DNA of 64,000 nucleotides from Rhodospirillaceae bacterium. GTDB taxonomy: Bacteria > Pseudomonadota > Alphaproteobacteria > Thalassobaculales > Thalassobaculaceae. How positions within the stretch are numbered: position 1 is the first letter of the stretch; each line of letters opens with the position of its first letter. The notes under the pieces are model-generated. The model did not search any database and was not told the DNA's origin. It was given only the letters and a program-made list of their open reading frames with translations. This document shows positions 38,715 through 48,242 of the stretch, in pieces. The stretch covers positions 186,001-250,000 of the forward strand of contig JAGYJX010000010.1 of the NCBI GenBank assembly GCA_018401495.1, written 5' to 3'. The translations under genes and the position numbers were made by a program.

Positions 38715-39880
38715 TCAGTCGGCGCGCGCCTGACCACCGCGATCCTCCCGCCAGGCCGCGATGGCCTCGCGGGCCACCGTCAGGAGCCGGCGTTCGCGCT
38801 GGGTGTCGATCGAGATCGAGGCGGTCATTCCGGCCCGCAGTTGCGGCCGTCCCTCGGCGTGCTCGAGGTCGATGCGGACCGGAACGCGCTGCACCACCTT
38901 GACCCAGTTCCCCGAAGCGTTCTGGGGCGGCAGCACCGCGAACTCGGCCCCGGTGGCGGGAGCGATCGAACTCACCCGGGCGTTCCACACGACGTCGGGA
39001 TAGGCATCGACCGTCACCTCCACGGCCTGGCCCTCGCGGATGTGGGTGAGTTCGGTCTCCTTGAGGTTGGTAACGATCCAGGTGTCGTCGATCGGCGATC
39101 AGGCCGAACGCCGGCTCGCCCTCCTCCAGCCATTCGCCCGGTTCCAGACTGACCTGGGTGGCGACGCCGTCGGAGGGCGCGCGGACCGTGGTGTAGCCAA
39201 GGCGAAGCTCGGCGAGGTTGCGCTCGGCGAGCGCCTCCAGGTACTGCGGGTGCAACTCGGGCGCGCGTTCAGGGTCGCCGCCGAGCTCGGCGAGCACCTT
39301 GCGGATCTTCTCGCGCAGCGCCCGCACCCGTTGCTGCGCGGAGGCGAACTCGAATTCGGCCTCGTCGAGGCGTGCCGCGGTGCCGGCGCCGGTCTTGGAC
39401 AGCGACCGCTGGCGCTCGGCTTCGCGCCCGAAGTAACGGACCGTTTCCAGCCCCTCGGCGATCTCCGCCTCGATCTGGCGATAGTCGGCCCGCATCGCGT
39501 CGAGGGCGTTGCGCACCGATCTCGATCTTCGCCTCGGCGATCTGCAACTGCAGCCAGTAGGGGTCCGGGTCGAGGCGGAACAGCACGTCGCCGGCGCTGA
39601 CCCGCTGGTTGTTGCGGACCATCACCTCGACCACCCGGCCGTCGATGTCGGTCGAGACCGCGACGATGTGGGCCTTCACGTAGGCGTTTTCGGTGGTCAC
39701 GTAGCGGCCGGTGAAGGCGTACCAGGCCGAGGCGCCGAGGATCAGGACGATCGGCACCAGCACCAGCAGGATGAAGCGCCGCAGCCGTCGGCCACGGCCG
39801 CGGCGGGCACGCGCCTCCACGGCGGTCCCGACCTCCGTCGTCGGCGCCAATTCCCGGGCCGGCTCGGCCCGGTCAGTCAT
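38715..39880 (-). CDS. HlyD/EmrA-family membrane fusion protein (two frame breaks)
   Basis: Periplasmic adaptor (~388 residues) of a tripartite efflux or export system. One N-terminal membrane helix (FILLVLVPIVLILGASAWYA) is followed by a lipoyl half-motif (TTENAYVKAHIVAVSTDIDG), a coiled-coil hairpin, the second lipoyl half (YTTVRAPSDGVATQV) and a beta-barrel ending AGMTASISID. Frame changes near 39520 and 39100 divide these parts. Its start overlaps the end of marR 2 by eight bases. Unusually, no MFS (EmrB) or other inner-membrane partner follows; the next gene downstream is convergent. The transporter partner must be elsewhere or lost. Confidence 0.85.
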
Positions 39881-40358
39881 CGGCGGCCTCGCGATGAGCG
39901 TCGGTCACCGGTCGGCGTAGTTCGTCGAAACTGTTCAGGTTCGCCTTGATTGTCAGCAGCGTGTCGATGAAAGCCTCGTGCTGTTCGGGGCTGAGGCCCT
40001 TGGCGGCGTCCCGACGAATGTCGGCGGCGATCGCGCGCAACGACCGCATCAGACCCTGCACGCGGTCGGTCAGGAACACGCGCTTGATCCGGCGGTCGTG
40101 GCGGTCCGCCCGACGCTCGATCCACTCTTTCTCCTCGAGCCGGTCGAGCAGGCGACCGAGCGTGGCCTTCTCCAGTTCCATGAACGCCGCCAACTCGGAC
40201 TGGGTGACCCCCTCCTTGGCGTACAGGACGGTCAGCACCCACCATTGCGAGCGGGTCAGCCCGAGTTCACGCCCACGCCGGTCGAACGCCACCCGCATCA
40301 ATCTGGCGATGTCGTGGACGAGGAAACCGAAATTACGGTCGAGATCGGATCTTTCCAT
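39873..40358 (-). CDS. MarR family transcriptional regulator (2)
   Basis: A 161-residue winged-helix regulator. Key segments are FGFLVHDIARLMRVAFDRRG, the helix-turn-helix VTQSELAAFMELEKATLGRLL and the wing DRHDRRIKRVFLT. ATG 40358 lies 12 bases from an inverted repeat that probably binds the protein itself. The eight-base overlap with the EmrA-like gene shows that regulator and efflux adaptor are one unit, as in emrR-emrA. Inducers are likely hydrophobic or phenolic compounds by analogy only. Confidence 0.85.
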   Translation of the reverse strand: MERSDLDRNFGFLVHDIARLMRVAFDRRGRELGLTRSQWWVLTVLYAKEGVTQSELAAFMELEKATLGRLLDRLEEKEWIERRADRHDRRIKRVFLTDRVQGLMRSLRAIAADIRRDAAKGLSPEQHEAFIDTLLTIKANLNSFDELRRPVTDAHREAADD

Positions 40359-40369
40359 GGACGGATAAT

Positions 40370-40395
40370 AGTTGGCATGACAACTGTTGCCAACA
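40370..40395. promoter_or_regulatory. Putative operator of MarR regulator 2
   Basis: Inverted repeat GTTGGCA (40371-40377) and TGCCAAC (40388-40394), separated by TGACAACTGT, sits directly before the marR 2 start in a locally AT-richer stretch. The inner AGTT...AACT adds symmetry. The place and form fit autoregulation of the marR-emrA unit. Confidence 0.6.
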
Positions 40396-40428
40396 ACGAG
40401 GTTGATCGTCCGGCCGCCGCGGCGCCGG

Positions 40429-41968
40429 TCAGGTGGCGCCGGGGGTGTTGTCGCGCAGGGCGTCCCCGAGTGCTTGACCGAGCGACAGCGCCTGCTCCTG
40501 GCCGACGGCGGGTCGGTCCTGCAACCTGGGAAAGCTCGATGCGTCACCGTGGTGCCGAGCGAGGGCGCGCTGGTCGATGTGCAGCGGTGCCGTGGTGTTC
40601 CACGGACCAGCCCGCGGCTCAGCGCCAGCCCCAGCCCGGCGCCCTCGGACGGCCGCGACGCGCCGACGTCGATCTGCTCGAACGGCCGGAACGCTCCGAT
40701 CGAGATCGCTCGCCGACATGCCGACCGCCGGTGTCGGAGATGCGGATCAGGACGGTCTCGGCGCCGCTGCGCGTCGATCTCGACGCGCACGCGCCCGCCG
40801 CGGTCGGTGAACTTCACGGCGTTGGTCAACAGGTTCAGGATGATCTGCCGGAACCGGACCCGGTCGCCGAGGATGACGCCACCGTCGCCGCCCGCAGGGC
40901 CGCTCGAAGTCGAGCTCGACGCCGGCGCCCGCTGCCCGACCTTCGATCAGGCGGCAGCAGGCCTCGACCTGCTCCGCCACGTCCAGCGGTTCGAGGCGCA
41001 GCACCAGCTTGCCGGCTTCCACCCGCGACAGGTCCAGGACGTCATCGATCAGGGCCAGCAGATGGTCGCCGCTGGCCCGGATGTCGGCGGCGTAGCCGCG
41101 GTACTTGTCGTGACCGATCGGACCGTAGAGCTCGCGGGCCATCACCTCCGAGAAGCCGATGATGGCGTTCAGCGGAGTCCGCAGCTCATGGCTCATGGCG
41201 GCCAGGAACATCGATTTCGACCGGTCCGCCGACAGGGCTGCGTCGCGGGTCCGCGCCAGCTCGTCCGACGCCGCCTTGAGGCGGGCGTTCTGGCGGGCGA
41301 GTTGGGCAAGGGCCTCCGAGGCCTCGCGCAGCGCCCGGTCCCGCTCGCGGGCGGTCGCCTGAATGCTGGTCGAGGGCGTTGCCGAGCGCCCGCAACGCGA
41401 TCCGGTCGATCACCAGCAGAAAGCCTGCGGCCACCATGGCCGCGAACAGCGCGACGATGGCGGTCTCGGCGAGAAGCGGCCGCAGGCTGGCAGTCGAGCC
41501 GCACCGTCGCCACCGTCCGGCCGTTGCGGCGGATCGGCAACTGCACGCTGAGGACCGGGCGCGGCGGCGACGCCCGCGGCGCGATCAGCACGTGGCCGCC
41601 GGCGTCGAGCAGCGAACGGTCGATCTCCAGGCGGTCGGGCCGGTCTGCCGCCCAGGGCGTTCTGGATCGGCGTGTCGACCGTCCGGCCGACGGTGACCGA
41701 GGGCGTCGGCGTGCGCCGGCCACCCTGTCCGCCGTCGCCGTCGGCCTCCAGGGCGGCGTGCCCGTGCAGCGCCCGCGTCGCCGGCCAGCGCGAACAGCAG
41801 CGGGATGGAGACCAGCACCACGGCGGCGACGGCGACGGCGAGCCGTCGCAGCGTCCGCCTCACCACGGTGATGTCCGCCGGCGGCGTGGCCTCCGTCGGA
41901 CCCGCACCGCCAGCTGGCTGTCGCCACCCCGGGCCGCCGGTCGGCTCGGTTCTCGGCTCGCTGGTCAT
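40429..41968 (-). CDS. Membrane sensor histidine kinase (many frame breaks)
   Basis: Pieces in all three frames add up to a normal kinase of ~510 residues. From ATG 41968 come a cytoplasmic Pro/Gly-rich start, membrane helix 1 (LAVAVAAVVLVSIPLLFALAG), a periplasmic loop (VLSVQLPIRRNGRTVATVRL), helix 2 (LFAAMVAAGFLLVIDRIAL) and a coiled coil (ALREASEALAQLARQNARLK). The H-box SHELRTPLNAIIGFSE, the N-box LLTNAVKFT and the G-box GAGLGLALSRGL follow, and the tail ends LGDALRDNTPGAT. Shifts are inferred near 41780, 41660, 41500, 41360, 40910, 40770, 40700 and 40590. No response regulator is adjacent. The density of breaks is highest here, so true decay is possible. Confidence 0.65.
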
Positions 41969-42197
41969 CGCCTGCCTTCGGTCACGGAACTTCCCACGAT
42001 GATGGCAGGCGCCGCTTAACCGGGCGTTAAGGAGCGCGACCAGGAGGGGGGGTGGAACGCCGCGTGACCATGAGGAACGGCACCCGTGCCGGGGCGGCGG
42101 TGACGGCGATGGCTTGAAAGCGCTACAGTTCGAAACAAGCTCTGGGGCTCGTCCGCGACGCGGCGCCCGCCCCGGGACGCCAGGCGAGGAGACGCCC

Positions 42198-43022
42198 ATG
42201 GCTGACGTTCAGTGGCCGCATCGGATCGCGGCGCAGATCGATCCAATCTGGGATGGCCTGCGGGCGGACGCGGAGGCGACCGCCCGGGCCGAGCCCGCCC
42301 TGGCGAGCTTCCTGCACGCCACCGTACTGGCCCACGATACCCTCGAGCACGCGCTCGCCTACCACCTGTCGCAGAAGCTCGGGTCCGAATCCATCACCGG
42401 CCTGTCGCTGCGCCAGACCATCGACCAGGCGATCCACGGCGAGGACGACATCGGGCAACTGGTCCGGGCTGACCTTTCGGCGGTGTTCGACCGCGACCCG
42501 GCCTGCAACAGCTACCTGGAACCTTTCCTCTACTTCAAGGGCTTCCAGGCGCTGCAGGCGTATCGGGTGGCGCATTGGCTGTGGAGCAATGGCCGACGGG
42601 CCCTTGCCCTGTACGTGCAGTCGCGCACCTCGGAGGTGTACGGCGTCGACATTCATCCGGCGGCCCGCATCGGCCGGGGCATCCTGATCGATCACGCCAC
42701 CAGCGTGGTGGTCGGCGAGACCGCGGTGATCGAGGACGAGGTGTCGCTGCTGCATGGCGTCACGCTGGGCGGCACCGGCAAGGAGACCGGCGACCGCCAC
42801 CCGAAGGTGCGGCGCGGCGCGCTGATCGGCGCCAACGCCACCATCCTCGGCAACATCGAGATCGGACAGTGCTCGCGCGTCGGTGCCGGCAGCGTGGTCC
42901 TGCGGGACGTGCCGCCCAACACCACCGTCGCCGGGGTGCCGGCGAAGGTGGTCGGCGAGGCCGGCTGCGAGCGTCCGGCGCTCGCCATGGACCAGCGCTT
43001 CTGGGAGGATCCCCGGGTCTAG
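42198..43022 (+). CDS. cysE: Serine O-acetyltransferase
   Basis: A 274-residue enzyme making O-acetylserine from serine and acetyl-CoA, the committed step to cysteine. The N-terminal helical domain (VLAHDTLEHALAYHLSQKLG) is followed by a left-handed beta-helix with hexapeptide repeats: VDIHPAARIGRGILIDHATS, VVVGETAVIEDEVSLLHGV and TLGGTGKETGDRHPKV. The catalytic His region is intact and the C-terminal tail for cysteine feedback and CysK binding is short. ATG 42198 follows GAGGAGA. A longer upstream reading is unsupported. Intact. Confidence 0.93.
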   Translation: MADVQWPHRIAAQIDPIWDGLRADAEATARAEPALASFLHATVLAHDTLEHALAYHLSQKLGSESITGLSLRQTIDQAIHGEDDIGQLVRADLSAVFDRDPACNSYLEPFLYFKGFQALQAYRVAHWLWSNGRRALALYVQSRTSEVYGVDIHPAARIGRGILIDHATSVVVGETAVIEDEVSLLHGVTLGGTGKETGDRHPKVRRGALIGANATILGNIEIGQCSRVGAGSVVLRDVPPNTTVAGVPAKVVGEAGCERPALAMDQRFWEDPRV

Positions 43023-43114
43023 CGGCGGCGAGAGGGGCCAAGCCCGGCGGCGCTTTGCGTTTCGCCGACGGTCGGCCGATACTCGTTCGACCGCAGCCGG
43101 CCGAGGGGGACGCC

Positions 43115-43747
43115 ATGACCGCACCGACCGAGCTTCAGAACGCCGGCGAAGCCGCGGCGTCGGCGCTGCTCGCCGCGATCGAGCAGACGTCGGACGAACT
43201 GCTGCACCAGCATGAGGCCATGGTCGGGCTGATCACCCACCTGCTGGCCACGGCACTCGGCCACGATGAGGCGGCGGCGGCGGAACTCTCCTACGCGGCT
43301 TCGCTGCACGACGTCGGACGCAGCGCTATGTCGGGCGAACTGTTCGCCAAGGACGGCGCGCTGACGGATGACGAGATCGCCGAGATCCGCCACCACACCA
43401 CCCGCGGCGCCGACCTGCTGCTGGCGGCCGGCTTCGACCCCGACGGGCTGGCGGTGCAGGCGGCCCGGCACCACCACGAGCGGTACGACGGCTCGGGCTA
43501 CCCGCAGGGGACGGCCGGCGACGCGATCCCGCTGGTCGCCCGCCTGGTCGCGGTCGCCGATGTCTATGACGCCCTGCGGGCGGCGCGGCCCTACAAGCCG
43601 GCGTTCGACCACGCCAAGGTCTGCCGGATCCTGCTCGACGGCGACGGGCGGTGCGACCCCGCCCACTTCGACCCGGCCGTCCTGGGCGCGTTCCGCGACA
43701 ACGCCGAGGCGATCCGCCGGCTGTGGTCCCCGACCGGCGGCGCCTGA
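43115..43747 (+). CDS. Compact HD-GYP domain protein
   Basis: A 210-residue cytoplasmic protein consisting of little more than an HD-GYP domain. Motifs are SLHDVGR for the HD site, IRHHTTRGADLLLAAGF, HHHERYDGSGYPQG for the GYP loop, and VADVYDALRAARPYK. ATG 43115 follows GAGGGGG. There is no receiver, PAS or membrane segment, so activity would depend on protein partners or cyclic-di-GMP itself. It follows cysE by 92 bases and converges on opgD with only three bases between. Predicted to hydrolyse cyclic-di-GMP; the SLHDVGR variant retains H and D. Confidence 0.85.
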   Translation: MTAPTELQNAGEAAASALLAAIEQTSDELLHQHEAMVGLITHLLATALGHDEAAAAELSYAASLHDVGRSAMSGELFAKDGALTDDEIAEIRHHTTRGADLLLAAGFDPDGLAVQAARHHHERYDGSGYPQGTAGDAIPLVARLVAVADVYDALRAARPYKPAFDHAKVCRILLDGDGRCDPAHFDPAVLGAFRDNAEAIRRLWSPTGGA

Positions 43748-43750
43748 AAC

Positions 43751-45331
43751 CTACCGCACCGTCGGGTGATACTGGTAAAGCCAGGTCTCGCTCAGGACAA
43801 TGCTGCCGGTGCGCAGGAAGCAGCGCAGTTCCACCGGTTCGGTCCCGTCGACCGTCAGGTCGAACTGAGCTCGCCAATGGCCGGGTACGTCGTTCGGCAC
43901 GGCTTCGGTGAAGATATAGGAGAAGGTCCCGCGCGACGCGCTCAGCACGGCCTCGGGCAGTTGTCCCATCGGCAGCTCGGCCAGCGGTCCGCCGAGGAAC
44001 TCCACCATGAACTTCCGAACGTTCGGCCCGGGTCGCGGCTGGCCGGGCTGCCCGCCGTTGCCGAGCCGGGTCGCCACGCACCGCCCCAGCCGGGTCGGAA
44101 ACGGCTCGTCGGCCAGCCAGTGCAGGCGGTAGGCGATATCGATGTGGCTGCCGGCGCCGTGCGGCGCGTCGGGTACCCACATGGCGCAGATGTTGTCGTG
44201 GATCTCGTCGTCCGTCGGCAGCTCGACCAGCTGCACCTTGCCGCGGCCCCAGTCTCCCACCGGCTCGACCCAAGCTGTCGGCCGCTTGTCGTACTTCACG
44301 CCGTCCAGGTAATGGTCGAAGTTGCGGTCGCGCTGCGCCAGGCCGAAGCCGCGCGGCCGCTCGTCGAGAAAGCTGGAGATCATCACCTGCGGCGGGTTGT
44401 TGAGCGGCCGCCAGATCCGCTCGCCGGTGCCGGTCCACAGCGCGAGGCCGTCGGAATCGTGCACTTCCGGCCGCCAGTCCACCCGCGTCGGATAGGTTTC
44501 CGAGAACCAGTACATCGACGTGAGCGGCGCCAGCCCGAGGCGCTCGACGGTGCGGCGCGGGTGGATGCTCGCCTCGATGTCCATCACCACACCCGAGGTG
44601 CGGTGCATCACGAAGCGGTAGGAGCCGGCCACCGACGGCCCGTGCAGCAGCGCGTATACCGTCACCGGGGCATCCTCGCTCGCCGCCGGCTCAAACCAGT
44701 AGGCGACGAAATCGGGAAACTCTTCCGGACCGGGGGCGCCCGGTGCCAGCGCAATGCCGCGCGCCGACAGCCCGACCTGCCCGAGTTCGCCGACGCCACG
44801 GAAATAGGAGGCCCCGAGGAAGGTCGCCCACGGCTCGACCTTGTCGAGGTCGCCCTTGCGGTCCGGCTCGTGCACCCAGAAGCCCGCGAACGCGGACGGC
44901 TGCGGGCCGAGCCCGGCCGCCACATGACCCTCGCCGACCGTGAAATAGGTCGGGTCGTAGATGATCTCGCGGGCGGTCGCCCCGTCGACGGCGTGCATCT
45001 TCACGGTTTTCGGAAAGAACATGCCGACGTGCTGGAACGAGATCGGGTAGGCGCTGTGGCGGTACAGCGAATACTGCTTGCGAAAGCGCAGCTTGCCGTG
45101 CGCGTCGTAGTCGATCCGCGACACGATCGCCGGGTCGGGGCGCGGCGGCTCCTGGTAGGGCTGCGCCGCCAGGTCCCGGGCGTGCTGCTTCAGCCAGTCG
45201 TAGGAGAACGGCTCGGATGGCCCGAACTCCAGCCCGGTCGCGGCCTCCGCCGGCGCCGCGCCTCCCAGCAGGCGAGCGGTCCCGGCGGCGATCAGGAGCT
45301 GCAGGAGCGAACGTCGGTCGAAGGCTGCCAT
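43751..45331 (-). CDS. Periplasmic glucan biosynthesis protein (OpgD/OpgG family)
   Basis: A 526-residue MdoG/MdoD-family protein involved in osmoregulated periplasmic glucan structure. The N-terminus AFDRRSLLQLLIAAG has a twin-arginine motif, which in this family points to the Tat-exported OpgD branch, although OpgG and OpgD are hard to separate by eye. Family blocks are AQPYQEPP, YPISFQHVGMFFP, GASYFRGVGELGQVGLSARG, DIEASIHPR, SMYWFSETYPTRVDWRPEVH and the C-terminal FRAQFD-like HWRAQFDLTVDG. No opgH glucosyltransferase is adjacent. Intact, with ATG 45331. Confidence 0.88.
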   Translation of the reverse strand: MAAFDRRSLLQLLIAAGTARLLGGAAPAEAATGLEFGPSEPFSYDWLKQHARDLAAQPYQEPPRPDPAIVSRIDYDAHGKLRFRKQYSLYRHSAYPISFQHVGMFFPKTVKMHAVDGATAREIIYDPTYFTVGEGHVAAGLGPQPSAFAGFWVHEPDRKGDLDKVEPWATFLGASYFRGVGELGQVGLSARGIALAPGAPGPEEFPDFVAYWFEPAASEDAPVTVYALLHGPSVAGSYRFVMHRTSGVVMDIEASIHPRRTVERLGLAPLTSMYWFSETYPTRVDWRPEVHDSDGLALWTGTGERIWRPLNNPPQVMISSFLDERPRGFGLAQRDRNFDHYLDGVKYDKRPTAWVEPVGDWGRGKVQLVELPTDDEIHDNICAMWVPDAPHGAGSHIDIAYRLHWLADEPFPTRLGRCVATRLGNGGQPGQPRPGPNVRKFMVEFLGGPLAELPMGQLPEAVLSASRGTFSYIFTEAVPNDVPGHWRAQFDLTVDGTEPVELRCFLRTGSIVLSETWLYQYHPTVR

Positions 45332-45436
45332 GGTCCGTCTGTGTTGCTGTCGGGGTTTTTGCGGTGCGCGCTGAACGGCTCCGGAACGTCCCTTTGCCCG
45401 GAATGGTTCCGGTGCCGGGAACGGGCCGGGCCGGCT

Positions 45437-45886
45437 TTACCAGGTGCCGGTGTTCGCCATCGAGGCCCAGGGCTCGGCCGGATCCTTGGCGCTGCCGTTC
45501 TGCAGAAGCTCGATGGAGATGCCGTCCGGCGACTTGATGAACGCCATGTAGCCGTCGCGCGGCGGCCGATTGATGGTCACCCCGTTGTCCATGAGGCGCT
45601 GGCAGGTGGCGTAGATGTCGTCGACCCGGAACGCCAGGTGGCCCCAGGCCCGGCCGGTCTTGTAATCTTCCGGATCCCAGTTGTGGGTCAGTTCCAGCAG
45701 CGGCGCCTTCCGGTCGGAGGCGGCCTCGGTCTCGTCCGCCGGGGCAGCCAGGAAGATGTTGGTGAAGCGACCCTTCTCGCTGTCGTAGCGGCGGATCTCC
45801 TTCATGCCGAGCAACTCGCAGTAAAACCGCAGGCTGGCGTCGACGTCGCTGATCCGGACCATGGTGTGCAGGTACTGCATGGGCAT
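45437..45886 (-). CDS. gloA: Lactoylglutathione lyase-like VOC protein
   Basis: A 149-residue glyoxalase I-type protein. The four metal ligands of the family are visible in order: His in YLHTMVRI, Glu in LLELTHNW, His in GHLAFRVDDI and Glu in ISIELLQNG. The phrase SLRFYCELLGMKEIRRYDSEKGRFT matches GloA, which converts the methylglyoxal-glutathione adduct to lactoylglutathione. ATG 45886 is preceded by GGAGGA at good spacing; an upstream extension is not needed. The gene precedes opgD on the same strand by 105 bases and diverges from the multicopper oxidase. Confidence 0.85.
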   Translation of the reverse strand: MPMQYLHTMVRISDVDASLRFYCELLGMKEIRRYDSEKGRFTNIFLAAPADETEAASDRKAPLLELTHNWDPEDYKTGRAWGHLAFRVDDIYATCQRLMDNGVTINRPPRDGYMAFIKSPDGISIELLQNGSAKDPAEPWASMANTGTW

Positions 45887-46071
45887 GGGGTGTCCTCCGT
45901 TCGGGCCCGAGGGCGGTTCGTCGGCCCGATACATAGCGCGGAGCGGCCCGGTGTCGATAGCGGAAGCCTCGCCGTCGCGCGCGAATCCCGTCGCCGAGAC
46001 GTGTGCCAGCGCGCGCGGCGTGGCAGGATGCGGGGACCGGTGCTGCCGCACCGCCGTGCAGGACCCATACC

Positions 46072-47500
46072 ATGCCGCCCGAGTCGATCGCCGATCCCAC
46101 CCGCCGCGCCGTGTTGACCGGCCTCGGCGCGACCGCGCTGCTGGCCAGTGCGGGCGGTGGCGTCGCCGCCCGGGAGGCGCCGCGTCAGTTCCGGTTGCGG
46201 CCGGCGCCGGCCCGAGTCCGCCTGGTCCCGTTGCCGCATCCCGAAACCGCTGTCTGGGCCTATGGCGGCGCGGTGCCGGGGCCGGAGATCCGGGTGCGCC
46301 AGGGCGAACGGCTGCGGGTGGTCGTCGAGAACGCGCTCGCCGAGGAGACCACGGTGCACTGGCACGGGCTGCGGGTGCCGAACGCCATGGACGGCGTGCC
46401 GCACCTGACCCAGCGGCCGATCGCGCCCGGCGAGAGCTTCGTCTACGAGTTCGACGCGCTCGACGCCGGCACCTTCTGGTACCACCCGCACCAGCGCAGC
46501 GCCGAGCAGGTCGACCGTGGGCTCTCGGGTCCCCTGATCGTCGAGGAGGCCGAGCCGATCGCCGTCGACCGCGACGTCACCTGGCTGCTCGACGACTGGC
46601 GGCTGCTCGGCGACGCCTCGATCAGCGGCGATTTCGAGAACAGGCACGACATCGCCATGGCCGGCCGCATCGGAAATTCGGTCACGATCAACGGCACCGT
46701 GCCGGAGAGCTTCGCGGTGCGGGCCGGCGAGCGCATCCGCCTCAGGCTGATCAACGCCGCCAACGCCCGGATCTTCGGCCTGGAGTTCGAGGGCCACGCC
46801 CCGCTGGTGGTGGCGCTGGACGGTCATCCGGTCGAGCCGCACGCCCCGGATGGCGGGCGGGTCGTGCTCGGCCCGGCGATGCGCGCCGACCTGCGTGCTC
46901 GACATGACCGGCGCGCCCGGCCAGCGCTTTCGGGTGGTCGACGGCTTCTACCCGCGCGGCGCCTACAGGCTGATCGATCTCGCATACGCCGACACGCCGT
47001 TGCGCGCCCAGCCGCCCGAAGCGTCGATCCGCCTGCCCGGCAACCCGCTCCCCGAGCCCGATCTGGCGAGAGCCGAGCGTCACGTGGTGAGTTTCGCGGG
47101 CGGGATGATGGGCATGATGGGGCGCGGGATGATGGGCGGGACATCGGCGGCGGCGGGCGTGTGGACCGTCAACGGCGTCGCCGCGACCGGGCACGCGATG
47201 GCGCCGATGCTGACCCTGGCCCAGGGCCGGACGCACGTTCTGGCGCTTGCCAACGACACCGCCTTTCACCACCCGATCCACCTGCACGGCCACTCGTTCC
47301 GGGTGCTCGGCCGCAACGGCGTGCCGACCAGGCACCGGGAGTGGCAGGACACCGTGCTGATGGCCCCGCGCGAGCGGGTCGAGATCGCCTTCGTCGCCGA
47401 CAACCCCGGCGACTGGATGTTTCACTGCCACATCCTGGAGCACCAGGCCGGCGGCATGATGGGCGTGATCCGGGTCGCCCCGGACGCGACCCGCACGTGA
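46072..47500 (+). CDS. Multicopper oxidase, Tat-exported (one frame break)
   Basis: About 475 residues with three cupredoxin domains. The signal has a twin-arginine pair (DPTRRAVLTGLGATALLAS). All four copper motifs are present: HWHG, WYHPHQ, HPIHLHGHSF and the type-1/type-3 motif HCHILEHQAGGMM. A Met-rich loop (GGMMGMMGRGMMGG) recalls the substrate-copper loop of CueO. Frame changes near 46900: ADLR continues VLDMTGAPGQRF. These oxidases use O2 to oxidise Cu(I), phenols or metals; CueO-like cuprous oxidase is the favoured role but the Met loop is the only support. The RraA-like gene follows 20 bases later. Confidence 0.88.
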
Positions 47501-47520
47501 TCGATCAAGGGAGTGCCGAC

Positions 47521-48230
47521 ATGACCGCGCCATCCGACGACCTTCTGGCCCGCCTCGCGCGGCTGGAGACCGGGCAGATCAGCGACGTGCTGGACGAGGC
47601 GGGGCTGCCCTGCCACGCGCTGTCCTCCGCGCTGGTGCCGATCGCCGCCGGCTCGCGCTTCGCCGGCATCGCCGTGTGCGCGCGCGGCGAGGCTGCCGTC
47701 GCCGGGCCGCCACGCCCGGCCGGCGATGCCGGGCGAGGCGCTGGAGCGGGCGATGCGTCCGGGCGGGGTGCTGCTGATCGAGAGCGGCGGCTTCACCCGG
47801 GGCGCGCTGTTCGGCGGCTTCGTCGCGTTCAGCCTGCAGCGGGCCGGCTGCACGGCGATCGTCACCGACGGGGCGGTGCGCGACGCCGACGAGATCCGCG
47901 GGCTCGGGCTGCCGGTGGTCGCGGCCGCGGTGACCCCGGTGAACGGCTCGCGGCGCTGGCAGTGGACTGACGTCGACGTGCCGATCGCGCTGCCGGGCAG
48001 GAGGGACGGCCGGTAGCGATCGCGCCCGGCGACTACGTGCTCGCCGACGGCGACGGGGTGGTGGTGATCCCGGCAGCCGACGCGGCGTTCGTCATCGAGG
48101 ACACCGAGCGCCTCGCCGAGATCGAGCGCGAGATCGGCCGCGGCCTGCGCGAGGGCGGCACCCGGGCGGAGGTGTTCAAGCGCAACCCGCGCTTCGGCCA
48201 CATTCGTCCGGCGGGGCCAAGCGGGCCTGA
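47521..48230 (+). CDS. RraA-like / HMG-aldolase family protein (two or three frame breaks)
   Basis: About 235 residues of the RraA-like fold. Recognisable parts are ETGQISDVLDEAGLP, the glycine-rich MRPGGVLLIESGG (following GEALERA), the diagnostic GCTAIVTDGAVRDADEI with its Arg-Asp pair, and GDYVLADGDGVVVIPAADA. Frame changes lie near 47715 and 48005; a third near 48215 would place the stop at TGA 48228-48230, as otherwise the frame runs on across the LysR gene. Family members are class II aldolases or decarboxylases acting on 4-hydroxy-4-methyl-2-oxoglutarate-like acids, or RNase E regulators. The aldolase/decarboxylase type is more likely given the active-site pattern. Confidence 0.7.
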
Positions 48231-48242
48231 GCCGTTTTGCCG

